A program made the position numbers and the translations under genes. This document shows, piece by piece, positions 1 through 11,765 of a stretch of DNA of 64,000 nt. Location: contig NC_091971.1 of NCBI RefSeq assembly GCF_036711975.1, forward strand, positions 12,159,501-12,223,500. Direction: 5' to 3'. The stretch's first letter is position 1, and each line of letters opens with the position of its first letter. Under the pieces are notes generated by a model. The model did not search any database. It was not told the origin of the DNA and was given only the letters and a program-made list of their open reading frames with translations. Origin of the DNA: Onthophagus taurus. Lineage: Eukaryota; Arthropoda; Insecta; Coleoptera; Scarabaeidae.

Positions 1-407
1 ATATTAAGTAAATATGTATATATGTTTAGCTGCTCGTAGGCCAACAATAAACAAATTGGAATGTTCCAGTATGGAATTATCTTATAATCTAAAATTAAAG
101 CTATTTCATTCATAATATGTACATGAAAAAATAAGGAATAAAGACAATAATAAAAAAATTATATAATTTTATAACTACTTTTTGAAAATATAAAAATCTC
201 CATTTTCGGTGATGTAGGTGTTATCTTGATGTAAAAAATTAGTCTTGATCTCATGGACTCACCGTACTTACAGCTAGAATAAATTTTATGTTATGTTAGA
301 ATTAAAAATAATATTAAAAATGATAATAATTTGATAAATTAATGATTTATTTTATATTTAAAATGATGAGTGACGAATCTTGATGATTTTTTAATGATCT
401 TGATTAT
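1..407. other. AT-rich region downstream of the receptor gene
   Basis: No coding segment is supported here. The part next to 407 is probably the 3' UTR of the minus-strand receptor gene that ends at 408; a minus-strand AATAAA (TTTATT on plus near 347) could serve as its poly(A) signal. The UTR boundary is inferred. Confidence 0.4.
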
Positions 408-3400
408 TTATATATCTCTGGTCTTACTCTTTGGGCTATTAGACATTGCCGGATTATCATAAGCGTAAACGATACTATCCTCAGCAGGAATCCTACTTAT
501 TCCCGTTGTCATCGTGGATGGACTATCAGATTTAACGGTTGTATCGGGAATATCAATTTTTAAATCCAATTTTTTATCATTATGCTCAGCTTGAACATTA
601 TTTCCAACACCGTTTGATTTATTTCCATCTTGCTTCTAAAAAAACAATTTAAGCGTATAAACAAAAATCCAGGCATTAAACATTTTTTTAACAATAGAAT
701 TAAAACTTCCTTTGCTTAGGCCCACTTTTACCATCCTCCTGATAAACTATCTAGAGTATAGTTGCCATGGTTACCACGGTTTTAAGCGCTCTCATTGGCT
801 AAGAACTGGATTTATCTATCGGATAAATTTATCAGGAGGTGGTAAAAGTGGGCCTTAATGAGTTAATTCAACTGTATTCTATAGTTGGTAATCATCGTTA
901 TTTATTGCTTTATGTATATCAAGCCATAACGGCATCAACGGCAAAATGGTTATCTTTTACTTAGCTGCATCGTTGAACAGGATGTTTAAATTTGCAACCA
1001 ATAGTTAAAGCGGTACGATCGCAAATAAACTTCAATCGCTACAATGTTTGTTTAAAATTTGCGCAAATGCCTATTTCAATACGATGTGATAAATGTTTTT
1101 TGTGTTTCCTGGAAAATCAAATAAACGTCGTTTATGCAGTTTTAGCTCCACAATAGCTGATATATCGAAATCAAGAAATTTAAGATTGATAAAACATTGC
1201 TGCCTAATTAGATGCACAGAATTAAGCAAAAGATATAGGTTGAACCTCATTTTCAGCACATGTCCTGTATGCTGTTGGACCAATATTTTCGTAATGAAAT
1301 GCTTCCTGATATAGTAACACACCACAAATATTTATGCCACTACACCCGACTGTCATTACTCATTACAGACGAAATGTTGTCTCTAATAGGGTTATAAGAG
1401 ACTATAAGGGACCAGTACAAGTGAATATTCAAAACGATCTTGAAAACAATATGAAGCAAATTAGATTTGACCAAATACTGCACAAGTTCCATCTGTATCG
1501 TAACCATTTTTTAGTCAACAATGATCGTTTTCGCAATTTAAGCCGTCTAATTACAAATTTGAATCATAATTTTAAATTCATGGTAGCTACATTGGGATTA
1601 TTGATTCTATATAAAAAGTATTTACTATTCCCAGAGGACTAGGTACTGTTGATGAAAGACTAAATACTACTGGCAGAGAGTAGATACTATTTGCAGAAGA
1701 TTACATACTGGTGTCAGAAGGCTAGATATTGATGGCAGAAGGGTAGATACTGTTAATAGAAGATCGGACGCTTCTAATAAAAGATATTACTGGCAGAAAG
1801 TAGATACTACTACTGCTGGTAGACGACTATGTATTGATGGCAGAAGGCTACATGGTGCTAATAAAGGATACTACTGGCACAACACTAGATAATGCATGAA
1901 AAATAAGCACAAGTTTTAGTTTTTGGAATATTTTAAAAATTCACAAAGATATGACTGTTTTTACCGTGCATATACTGGTTGAAAATGTTTATCTTAAACT
2001 CTTCTCCTGAAAACTTGTATTTATTGAAATAGTTCATAAGATTACACAAAATCTAATCGACCGATTTATTAATCCGGTCGTATTTTGCACATAAATACAT
2101 TCTCTATAGCCGGAACTATAATTATTTCAATCCGCTAAAATTTACATTTTTTTTAGTCTGTTAAATTGAAGAAACACATATTATGAAAGACATGTTAATT
2201 TTTAACAAGCCGCCATTTTTGTTTCTTTCATTTTTTAACAAAGATTTTAGTACAAGCTAGTATCACAACATTAGTGATTAAAATAAATTTGGTTTTATTC
2301 CTTTCGTAGTGTTAGAAGAGGAGTTATTGTGTGAACGATGCAGAAACATATAGCTAAAATAAAGCTATATACTCGTAATGGAAAACTAAATATAGCTAAT
2401 AAAAACCTAAATAGCAGACTAAAATGCAGAATACTAGATATTTCTGTCAAAAGACTCGAAACTACAGGCAAAAGACTAGATAGTGCTAGCAGAAAACTAG
2501 ATATTGATGGTAGAATGCTACATATTGCTATTAAGAGATTGCACACTGCTAATAAAAGATACTGCTAGCAAAAGATTAGGTGTCGCTGGCAGAAGACTAG
2601 ATACTGTTAATGGAATACTAGATACTCCTAATAGAAGGCTATATAGTGCTAATGGAAGACTAGATACTGCTAATGAAGGACTAAAAACTACTTGTATAAC
2701 ACTAGATATTTCTGTCGAAAGATTCAAAACTGGAGATAAAAGACTACACACTGCTAGTAGCAAAATAGAAACATTTTAATTACAGTACATTCAAAGCTTA
2801 TAGATAAATCAAAATGTTGAGGTCAATCAAAATGATAGCTCGCGGAAAAGTTATCAATTTATAAAATAATAATAATATACAACTTGCAGAAGATTGCATT
2901 CTGCTGTCAGAAGACTAAATAATATTGACAGAACGCTAGCTCCTGCTGATTGAAGATCGTACACTGCTAATAAAAGATACTACTGGCACAAGGTGGATAC
3001 TACTTGCAGAAGACTATTATTCATAGCAGAAGGCTAGATACTGCTAGCAAAAAATAGTAACACCTAATTACTATTTATATTTGAAATTTAAAAAAATCGA
3101 TTTTTTATTCACTATTTTGATTCTATAATGTATGGATGATCAGCAGAAGCTTTAGTTTTTGGAATATTTTAAAACATGTCGAAAATATGACCATTTTCTC
3201 TTCTAAAAAGTTTGGTTTCTTTCATTTTTTTAACAAAGATTTTAGTATAGGCTAGAATCACAATATTAGGTGTCGCTGGCAGTAGACTAGATAGTGTTAA
3301 TGGAATAGTAGATACTGCTAATAAAGGACTAAATACTACTTGTATAACACTAGATATTTCTATCGAAAGACTCAAAACTGCAGATAAAAGACTACACACT

Positions 3401-6400
3401 GCTGGTAGCAAAATAGAAAATTTTCATTACAGTACATTTAAAGCTTATCGATAAATCAAAATGTTGAGGTCGAATTTTTGTTTAATTAGAATACTTTCTA
3501 GATAGCTCGCGGAAAAGTTGTCAGTTTATAAAATAATTAATAATAAACAACTTGCAGAAGATTGTATACTGTTATCGGAAGACTAAATGTTACTGACAGA
3601 AGGCTAGCTCCTGCTGATTGAGGATCGTACACTGCTAATAAACGATACTACTTTCACAAGGTGGATTCTACTTGCTGAAGATTAAATACTGCGGATAGAA
3701 GACTAGATATTGATGGCAGAAGGCTAGATAGTGCTAGTAGAATATTGGACACTGCTAATAAAAGATACTGCTGGCAGAAGACTAGATACTGCTAGTAAAA
3801 GATTAAGAATCGCTAAAATGCTATTTTATGAAGAAAACATCAAGCTACCATCTGTACAAAATTGAAATTTTTTCGTCAGATAGTTTTTAAGAAAAAAATT
3901 CGCAAAATGGACTAAGTTGCCGGCACCGTAAAAAATCGGGTACTTTTTTCATTTAACTCGCGATAAAAAGAAAACCGCGTATTTGAAAATTTTGAAATTA
4001 ACATATGTTATGTAGAAATGTTCAGTGATTACAACAAACTTTGTCGCAATTTTCTTTATTGAGCGGTTGCGAAGATATCTGTCTTTAAAGTGAGGTTCCT
4101 TGACTTTTGGCACCGATAATAGATACTGTTAATGGAATACCAGGTACTGTTAATAGATGGCTATATATTCCTAATGGAAGACTAGATACTGGTAATAAAA
4201 CACTAAATACTACTTGCAGAAAACTATATATTGCTGTCAAAAGACTAGACAGTGCTGACAAAAGACTAAATATTGATTGTAGACAGCTACATATTGCTAG
4301 CAAAAGATTAGGTGCTGCTGGCAGAGGACTAGATACTGCTAATGGAATACTAGGTAATCGAAAGACTCAAAACTGCTGGCAGAACACTATAAACATTTTT
4401 AGTCAAAACGTATAGACTCATAAAAATGTTGAGGTCAAACTTTTGCATGATTAGTACAGTTTTAGACACCTCGCGAAAAATAATTAGTTTATAAAACAAT
4501 CAGTGCAGTATCAAAATTAATGAATGTTATAAAAATAATTTCCGGGCTATTAAAATATCAAATTATGACTCAAGATAGATGTTTTATTTCCCTAAAACTG
4601 AGAAAAATAAGCAAACAAAATTTTCAACAAAATAACAACAAAATACAACAAAATAGTCGGAATGGAATAGTTCTAGCAGGAAGTGAACATTTAGCAGCTG
4701 ATGGTTGTGGAGATTTACATAAAAATATCAAAATGGTTGGAATAAACATTAAATGTGTTGGCATTTTCGGTTTCAACCGTTTATAATCTTTCCAAAAGAA
4801 TATAACGCTAATCTTGTGAGAGAAATAGTTGTTGGTATGGACAATAAAGGCAAAGAAAATTAGCCATTAAATTGCTATCTATAAGTGTAAGCTTTGTTAG
4901 GGAAACTCTGACTCGCATAAAGCGATTGACGAGTTTCTTTATTTCTTCAGAAATGATTTTAGAACAACATGTAGCAATTCAGATGATAACCTAACCTGAT
5001 ATATATCTGTTAGTAAACAATTTATTACTTTGTTGAATTATTTAGATCTTAGATACATAACCTGAAACATCATTTTTTTAAACAGTCACTTTTAACATCA
5101 TCCTAAACTTGCATAAAAATCTAATTTTGTAGTTAAATGTTCTTTATAAAGTTTATTATTTAATTTACGATAAATATAATTCTTACTTCTTAGTTTAGAA
5201 TTTAAAAAAATTGTTAGTTTTAATAAAAATTTTAATTTAATTTTCTTTTATAATATAATTTCTTTAATAATAAAAAATCCTCGATAAATCTGCATTAAGC
5301 AAATTAAAGTGGCGACCACCCTGTTAAAAAAAATTATAATAATAAAATTAAAAAGAGTTACCTTAAAAACAGCTCGTATGTTTTTCAAACTAATTTTTTT
5401 CTGTTGATTCAAAATCATGATTAACAATCCAATAAAACCTAGTATCAAAATGACTATGAGTGCTATAGATACGTTAAATTTTACTTTAAGACCATTAATT
5501 AAAGCTAAAAAACAATAAATTTTAAACTTAAAACTAATAATTTCAAAATTTACTTACAAATTGTATCTGGGGATTCGTTTTCTTTCTCATAATACCGTTG
5601 ATCGAAAAAATACACTGCAACGAAAAACCTTATTATTATTACTTATTTAAGAAATCTAGACCACGTTCTTAATTTTCTAAAACTCTCAACGTTTTCACTT
5701 TGAAATTGTTTAGAATAAACTAACTGTTATTGGAGCGTCCATACATTTAAAAACATTCAATCACCGCAAAATTTATTCATAATTTTTAATGATAAATCAT
5801 TAATAATCATTTTTATAGAAAAAATGATAAAACTTTTTCGTTACTAATTCTAAATTCATTTATAATCAATCGGCCGCTTTTGTATTATTCATCCATTCAG
5901 AACTATGGAAAAAATTCAACCAAAAGATAAGAATTAAACTATTTTAACCACATAAGAATTTAAATTTGAATCATTTGCATTCCTTTAAAAAGATAGCTTA
6001 ATTTTAGGTCGTAATACGACATTGAAATCACGTTTGAATGAGGTGATTTATTTGTGTTGAGTAATTTGAGCTATTGTTAATTTAGTTGTTTAATCGGCTG
6101 ATTACATATTTTCTTTTGGTTTGTATTTCACGTTGCTGAATCATCAAATATTATCGCTTTAAATGTTACATAAAAAATGTTATCTTCATTTTTAGAGGTA
6201 AATAATTAAACTTTCAAATGTGTCGTAGATAACTTGAAATTATTAACTGGTATTTAATTTGACCACTAATTCTATTTTAAATACCCACCGAAAAATTTCT
6301 AAGAAAATAACAAATTAATCTTACACAATCAATATATTTTTAGCCACGATACATCATCAAAACAGAAAAAAAAGTGCGCAAAAAGAATTAAATCAGACGA

Positions 6401-6665
6401 AATTTATTACAGAAATTTTATTTCAAAAAATCTCCTCCATTTTTATTTTCTTACCTTGGCATTCCGATAAACATTTACTTTGATCAAAATTGTGATCAGG
6501 TGAACAAACTTTTCTGCAATGTTCGCAATGATCAGTTTGTCGATCACAATAATTATAAATCTCGCATCGATGTTGTCCACAAGTTGGCCCCAAAAGGCGT
6601 TCCTCACTGAAACTTCCACCGATGAAGAATAAGCAAACCACCAAAATCGCTGCACTTTTTGCCAT
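408..6665 (-). CDS. grnd: TNF receptor, grindelwald-like
   Basis: Four exons on the minus strand: 6665-6455, 5614-5558, 5504-5362 and 635-408. All junctions are GT-AG and the phases (1, 1, 0) keep one frame of 212 residues. Residues 1-20 form a signal peptide. A compact cysteine-rich domain follows, with Cys at 29, 34, 40, 47, 50, 54, 65 and 69, then a sequon at N83 and a single membrane helix at about 101-121. The short basic-then-acidic tail has a YAYDNPAM motif at 194-201. Signal peptide, eight-Cys domain, one TM and a small intracellular tail match Drosophila Grindelwald, the receptor for the TNF Eiger that acts in JNK signalling and binds the polarity protein Veli (family knowledge). The two middle exons are very short. 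The last intron (636-5361) is enlarged by repeats. Another small Cys-rich receptor cannot be excluded. Confidence 0.8.
719..854. mobile_element. 136-bp Harbinger-like MITE
   Basis: The ends are inverted repeats starting GGCCCACTTTTACCA on both sides and extending through CCTCCTGATAAA. They are flanked by the direct repeat TTA (716-718 and 855-857). A 3-bp TWA duplication with GG-starting termini is typical of PIF/Harbinger elements. It has no coding capacity and lies in the last intron of the grnd-like gene. Confidence 0.75.
1639..4400. repeat. 21-bp minisatellite, several blocks
   Basis: Blocks at about 1639-1885, 2340-2770, 2885-3060, 3270-3420, 3545-3820 and 4120-4400 consist of diverged copies of a 21-bp unit close to AGACTAGATACTGCTAATGGA. 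Because 21 is a multiple of three, each block opens long frames on both strands that read as heptapeptide repeats (RLDTANG-like on plus, SSLLLAV-like on minus). These are repeat artefacts rather than genes. The same unit recurs at 15945-16105 and 18310-18640. Confidence 0.85.
3835..4118. mobile_element. Solo arm of the foldback element
   Basis: About 280 bp closely match the right arm of the foldback element at 11395-11686, including the distinctive TTTAACTCGCGATAAAA and GAGCGGTTGCGAAGATATC segments. The terminal AAGTGAGG...CTTGACTTTT is also shared. The other arm is absent, so this is a solo or truncated copy inside minisatellite DNA. Confidence 0.75.
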
Positions 6666-7230
6666 TTTTCAAAATCGACTACATCTTTTTTGAAACTACC
6701 TCAATGGTGGGTTCTTTTTGGTGCATTTGTTCTCAATAGAAACGGTAAGCAACAGGTGGTGTGGTACGTCTAAGGTGAGTCACTGTTAGAGTGACGCTTT
6801 CGAGGTAGTACTGCTTCACTGTGTGCAGTCTGTGTGAAAAACGGCAAGAATGTTACCGAACAGGTAACCGAACCCCACCTGTTTCGGTAACGTTATTGTT
6901 CGGATTTAAAAGCGGGAAAATTCAATTTATAAAATTTCCTTAAAGAAACTGCAAAATATTTTTTGTTAAAGTGGTCTTTTTCAAAACCATTTTGATGAAT
7001 TAATTAAGAAATGGTTTTAAAGACGTATTGTATTAAAATGTTTTGTTTTTTTTTATGGTCGAATTTTTGTTTGTACTAAGATAAGAGAATGTGTGTCTTA
7101 AGATTATAATGTTTAAGATGAAGTTTAAATAATAGAGGTTGTAAACAATGATAAAAATTTTAAATTTAAATTTGCAAGAATCATTTTTATATTTTTGAAT
7201 GTATTTCATAGAACATTTTTATTACTCCGA
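6666..7230. promoter_or_regulatory. Upstream region of the grnd-like gene
   Basis: This contains the presumed promoter and 5' UTR of the minus-strand receptor gene. An imperfect inverted repeat, GTTACCGAACAGGT / ACCTGTTTCGGTAAC, lies at 6852-6891 and includes E-box-like CACCTG/CAGGTA cores. I could not place a convincing Inr or TATA box. Beyond about 6900 the sequence is plain AT-rich DNA. Confidence 0.3.
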
Positions 7231-7317
7231 AAGAATTGAAGAAAGTTGACCGATTTAACGTTTAAACATGCTCGTTTTCCCGGTATGATGTGACGTCATC
7301 ACAATGGCGGTATCAAA

Positions 7318-8930
7318 TTAATTAATTTCCAGTGTTTAGAGTGACTATAAGATGTTAATTTTGTTTTTTAAACTTAAAGTGTAACATCTCCACGAACAAA
7401 ATACTTCCAAACTGTACTATATTCATCACATGGTGGCTAGAGAGCTAGAAAAGAGGCTAGAGAATTTTGTCAGATTTATTTTTAGCAATGCAAAGTAGAC
7501 ATAAACCAAGATTGTTAACACAAAATAACTTACGTAGTTAGGGAAGATATGCCTAAATTCATATCTGACTTTGGGTTCTAGATTACTTGATTAAGACAGC
7601 CGATAAAACCCAGTGCTTGACATCCCCAATAATTGGCATTTTTGTCATCATGGATAAATCCTTGATTTATGCAAGGCTTTATTAAGTGTTTCTTCAAAGG
7701 AAATACTTTTTCCTAGAAATACGAACGGCTTTCATGTATTTGTCTCTATCTGGCAAAATAATAACAAGTCAGTCCTTCTGTATGGGTGTGAAACATAAAA
7801 GGACACCAAGAGGATGTCGAACAAATTACCAGTATTCATTAATGAAAGCCTGCGCATTATAAACGTGAGGTGGCCGGAGATGAGATCCAAAAAAATGTTA
7901 TGGGAGACAATAAACCAACCACAGAAATGGCCACATGCTAAGGCAGCCCCATGTAGGAGATGGGCAAGCTGCTAACATCACAAAACGTCATCATGACGCC
8001 ATATTAATGACTTATTTTAATATTAATCTAATTCAATAATTGCGCGTAATTAATTTCCAGTGTTTAGAGTGACTATAAGATGTTAATTTTGTTTTTTCAC
8101 AACTTAAAGTGCAACATATCCACGAATAAAATACTTCCAAAGTTCACTATATTCATCACATGGTTATGATCACATGGTGGCTAAAGAGCTAGAAAAGAAT
8201 TTCGCCAGACTTATTTTTAGCAATGCAAAGTAGACATAAACCAAAATTGTTAACACAAAATAATTTGAATAGTTAGGGAAGACATGCCTAAATCAATATC
8301 TGGCATGTTTGCTCATCTTATAAAGTTCCCCCGACATATTTGACGTTGGTTTCTAGGATGCTTTGTTAAGTGGAGCCGATAAAACCCAGTGCTTGACATA
8401 ACTAACAATTAAAAATTTTCTCATCATCGATAATTCCTTAACTCTGGAATGCTACTTGAGGTACACCTGTACCCCAAGACCGTCGTGAATTTGTACCCTA
8501 TTTGGTGAAATAAGGACATTTCAAAAAGAATAAAGCTTCGCTCGCTGAACAGCAATGTAAAATCAGTCTTCCTTTATGGGTGTGAAGCAAGGAAGATCAC
8601 GAAGGGGATGTTGAATCCAATGAAGACTTGTGGGAGAGAACAAACCGACAACCAATTAGTGATTAAATCAAGGAGAAGAGATGGCGTTGGATTGGTCACA
8701 CGCCAAGGAAGCTTCATGGAGCAAATGAGATGTCAGCGCTTGACTAGAACCCCCAAGGAACATTGCGATGAGGGCGCGAAGAAAGACGTGGAAGAGTACT
8801 GTTGAGGAAGAAGCAATGGAAGTCGGGAAAAAGGTGGAGAGAAGTAAAACGCCTATGTTCCACCAAAAACGGCAAATAGTAAATAAATCTGTACATTCTT
8901 TTCATCAGTTGCTATATAAATATAATATTT
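7318..8930 (+). mobile_element. Two degenerate LINE 3' ends in direct repeat
   Basis: Two copies start with the same roughly 120-bp sequence (about 7318 and 8049; TTTCCAGTGTTTAGAGTGAC in both). Each carries a decayed reverse-transcriptase C-terminus: about 7770-7970 and 8565-8800, with a tyrosine-glycine-CE 'YGCE' box followed by basic and Trp-rich sequence as in RTE-like LINEs. Many stops and frameshifts are present. They are probably two 5'-truncated insertions or a tandem duplication. Confidence 0.6.
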
Positions 8931-9368
8931 TCTTCAACACAGCAGGCTTAGTCTCTCGTCTAGGTAAGTTTAGAGTAGGGATGCTAACGAGGATGATAAC
9001 TAAAATGAATTTAATAAATCATTCTTGAGTTACAGTTGGTATAGTGGTGCATATTTCTAGCACAATTCTTGCAAATATTTGTATCAGTATCATAACTAAA
9101 CTAGCTGTTCTCGCAGCTTCCCTCCCTGGTTTAATATTGAAGTATAGCAACATGGTGTTTATCTTTTTTCTACTGCATAAAATTATAAATTCGTCTAAAT
9201 AGATCATCAAAACACTGTTAACACATTGGTACCTAGTTGAGATAATAATCACATGTAGCTGAAACCATAATGTTTTCTATCAACCAACAGTTAATAGCCC
9301 ATAATGTTTAAAGTACACCCAACATGATGGGTTCACCGGTAGCATGGAATTGAGTCAAATATATTAGG

Positions 9369-9405
9369 CCTGTTTTGGTTCAAGAGTTCTGTCAAAACAG
9401 GCCTA
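9369..9405. repeat. Short perfect hairpin
   Basis: AGGCCTGTTTTG and its exact complement CAAAACAGGCCT are separated by about 14 bases, giving a 12-bp stem. Its role is unknown; it may be a MITE relic. Confidence 0.5.
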
Positions 9406-9429
9406 TTGAATTGCAGAAGTGCAGAAATA

Positions 9430-9580
9430 AACATCGCACAGTTTACAAGAGTTGGCCGAAATGAAGAGACTTCGCCAATTCGATTATTTAATAATCTTTA
9501 GCGACGAGTTTCATTGTCGCTATAATGGTTTCGCTAATAAACACAGTTGCTGAGCCATAAGGGCATTTCTAATGTACTAC
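9430..9580 (+). pseudogene. Mariner/IS630-type transposase remnant
   Basis: One frame reads through an IIFSDE-x-H-x6-G-x-ANK pattern that resembles the second catalytic Asp region of insect IS630/mariner-type transposases (FSDE-x-H...G-x-VNK). A TGA stop follows within a few codons. The rest of 9030-9770 shows no other supported feature. Confidence 0.4.
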
Positions 9581-9779
9581 ATCACAATCTTGGGTTGGGT
9601 CCAAATCGTCGAGGTCGCTTGCGGGCGAGTCGCTGCATTAGATTAATATGAAATCGTCATTTTGGAGAATTCTAGCGCTTGGCCCGCAAGCAACCTTGGC
9701 GGTTTGAGAGTAAATCTTTTCTTGTAAGTGAGTTGGTATTTTTACCAAGATATTATTAGCAAATTAAATAGTATTTGGC

Positions 9780-11765
9780 TTAAAATTCTATTATACCAAA
9801 ACAGCAATCAGGGTTTAGAGAGGGGTATAGTTGTACTACGTTACTGTTGAATGTATGGGATGATATAATTTCGGCAATTGATAAGGGTAAAATGTGTGCA
9901 TTGGTTTTGCTTGACTACAGTAAAGCTTTTGACACTATTAATCACGAGTTACTGCTGTCCATTTTGGGATATATTGGTTTCGAAAATTGTTCTGTGGATC
10001 TTTTGGGGAGTTACCGCCGTCAGTTGGTTCGGTTGGGCAATGAATACTCGGATCACCTTAAGGTTCCTTCTGGAGTTCTGCAGGGATCCATATTGGGGCC
10101 ATTATTATATATTATTTACACGTTTAATTTGCATTCCTCGGTGAGGAACTGTAAAATGCATTGTTTCGCTGATGATACACAGATCTACATTGATTTTCCT
10201 GTTGATAATAATCTACATTGATAGGGGATCTAGAGAATTTGGTGAAGGCTTAAAACTCAATTCCACAAAGTCGACATATATGATATTCGGAGGAACTAGG
10301 GGTAAGGAAACTTTAAATGATTTCAGAGTTGACGTTGGTGGTGTCACCTTAAATAGATACGGACCTAAGATTTAGACAACACATTAGTAATTGTATAAAA
10401 AAAGCTTATATGAACTTAAAAAATATATATGCAAGCAGGAAAATGTTGCCTAAAAAGCTGTTATTAAATACTCTACTATCCGTGCAAAAAGTCAAGGCCC
10501 CTCACTTTAGAGATCGATATCTTCGTAACCGCTCGATGGAAAAAATTGGGGTAAAGTTTATTGTAATCAGTGAACATTTCTGCGTATCACATGTTAATTT
10601 GGAAATTTTCGGGTCCGCGATTTTTCTTTTAGCACGAGTTAAGTGAAAAAAGTACCCGATTTTTGAAAGTGCCACCAACCTTGTCTACTTTGCGATTTTT
10701 TTTCTCCAAACTATTTGACGAAAAAAATTCAAATTTGAATTGGTGGTAAACCGATGTGTTCTTAATGTGGGGCATATTTTATTTTTTCGATATTCCATAT
10801 AGTTTCGCGGAAAATCGCGGATTAGTAGGATGCGGTTATTTCGAAAACCACCTGGCGGATTTCAACGCGGTTTTTACCAAAATATGTCAAATAATGTCGG
10901 TTGTCGGATTCCGTTATGAGATTTTCAAAATTAAGACTCCCTAATATTTTAAGAGCGATTTAATGGAATTACAAATTAAAGAGAAACAGAAATAAGCTAT
11001 GCGGGGAGAGAAGGGTTCCGTCCAATCGGAACAGATGGTTTGTCCCAGACAGTACGTCGCGCCTTTATCTTACCTACATAAAGAAATAAGGCGCGACGTC
11101 CTGTCTGGGACGCACCATCTGTTCCGATTGGACGGAAACCCCGTCACCCCGCAGAGCTTATGTCTGTTTCTCTTTAATTTATCATTCCATTAAATCGCTT
11201 TTAAAAAATTAGGGAACTCTAATTTTGAAAAACTGGCAAGGGAATCCAATAACCGACATTATTTGACATATTTTGGTCAAATCAGCGAGGAAATCCACCC
11301 AGCCGTTTTCGACATAACGGCGTCTTACTAAACCGCGATTTTCCGCGAAAATGTATGGAATATCGAAAAAATAAAATATGGCACTCATTAAGAACACACC
11401 AGGCTACCACCTGTTCAAAATTTAAATTTTTTCGTACGATAGTTTTCAAGAAAAAAAATTGCAAAGTTAACAAAGTTGCCGGTACCGTAAAAAATCGTGT
11501 ACTTTTTTCATTTAACTCGCGATAAAAGGAAAATCGTAGATCCGAAAATTTTCAAATTAACATATGTTACGTAGAAATGTTCAGTGATTACAACAAACTT
11601 TGTCGCAATTTTTTTTATCGAGCGGTTGCGAAGATATCGATCTCTAAAGTGAGGGGCCTTGACTTTTTGCACGGATAGTAATGTTGTCTCATTTCGATTA
11701 TGCTGATGTAGTCTACGGTTCGTGTGTTCATGGACGGGATTTATGAACAAATATATAAAGAACTG
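9780..11765 (+). mobile_element. LINE reverse-transcriptase fragment, split by a foldback element
   Basis: A jockey/CR1-like RT fragment runs from about 9790. It shows an LLDYSKAFDT box (near 9910), PSGVLQGSILGP (near 10070) and the catalytic FADD (near 10165). The frame then shifts, and the thumb region continues to about 10480. The foldback element interrupts it, and the frame resumes after 11686 with SHFDYADVVYG. It is 5'-truncated, frameshifted and inactive. Confidence 0.8.
10484..11686. mobile_element. 1.2-kb foldback element with ~590-bp arms
   Basis: The two halves are near-complementary over almost their whole length, from CCGTGCAAAAAGTCAAGG on the left to its complement on the right. 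The apex lies near 11075-11105 and the flanking GC-rich stem spans 11029-11150. It interrupts a LINE RT frame. Open frames inside are mirror images in the two arms and are not genes. A transcript would fold into a very long hairpin. Confidence 0.9.

Larger units (their letters stand above)
636..5361 (-). other. Repeat-filled last intron of the grnd-like gene
   Basis: This 4.7-kb intron holds a 136-bp MITE (719-854), 21-bp minisatellite blocks (1639-4400) and one arm of a foldback element (about 3835-4118). The stretches 860-1638 and 4410-5361 are AT-rich with no recognisable gene. An open frame at 4520-4786 has no homology that I recognise. Direct copies of a longer segment (about 2218-2895 and 3205-3560) show that the minisatellite sits in a locally duplicated unit. 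Confidence 0.7.

Noticed and set aside
2338-2779. Open frames with RLDTANG-like heptad repeats and mirror frames on minus
   Set aside because: They arise from the 21-bp minisatellite, appear on both strands, and have no domain or splice context.
10756-11397. Similar 62-codon frames on plus (10756-10944) and minus (11209-11397)
   Set aside because: They are mirror images in the arms of the foldback element, not duplicated genes.
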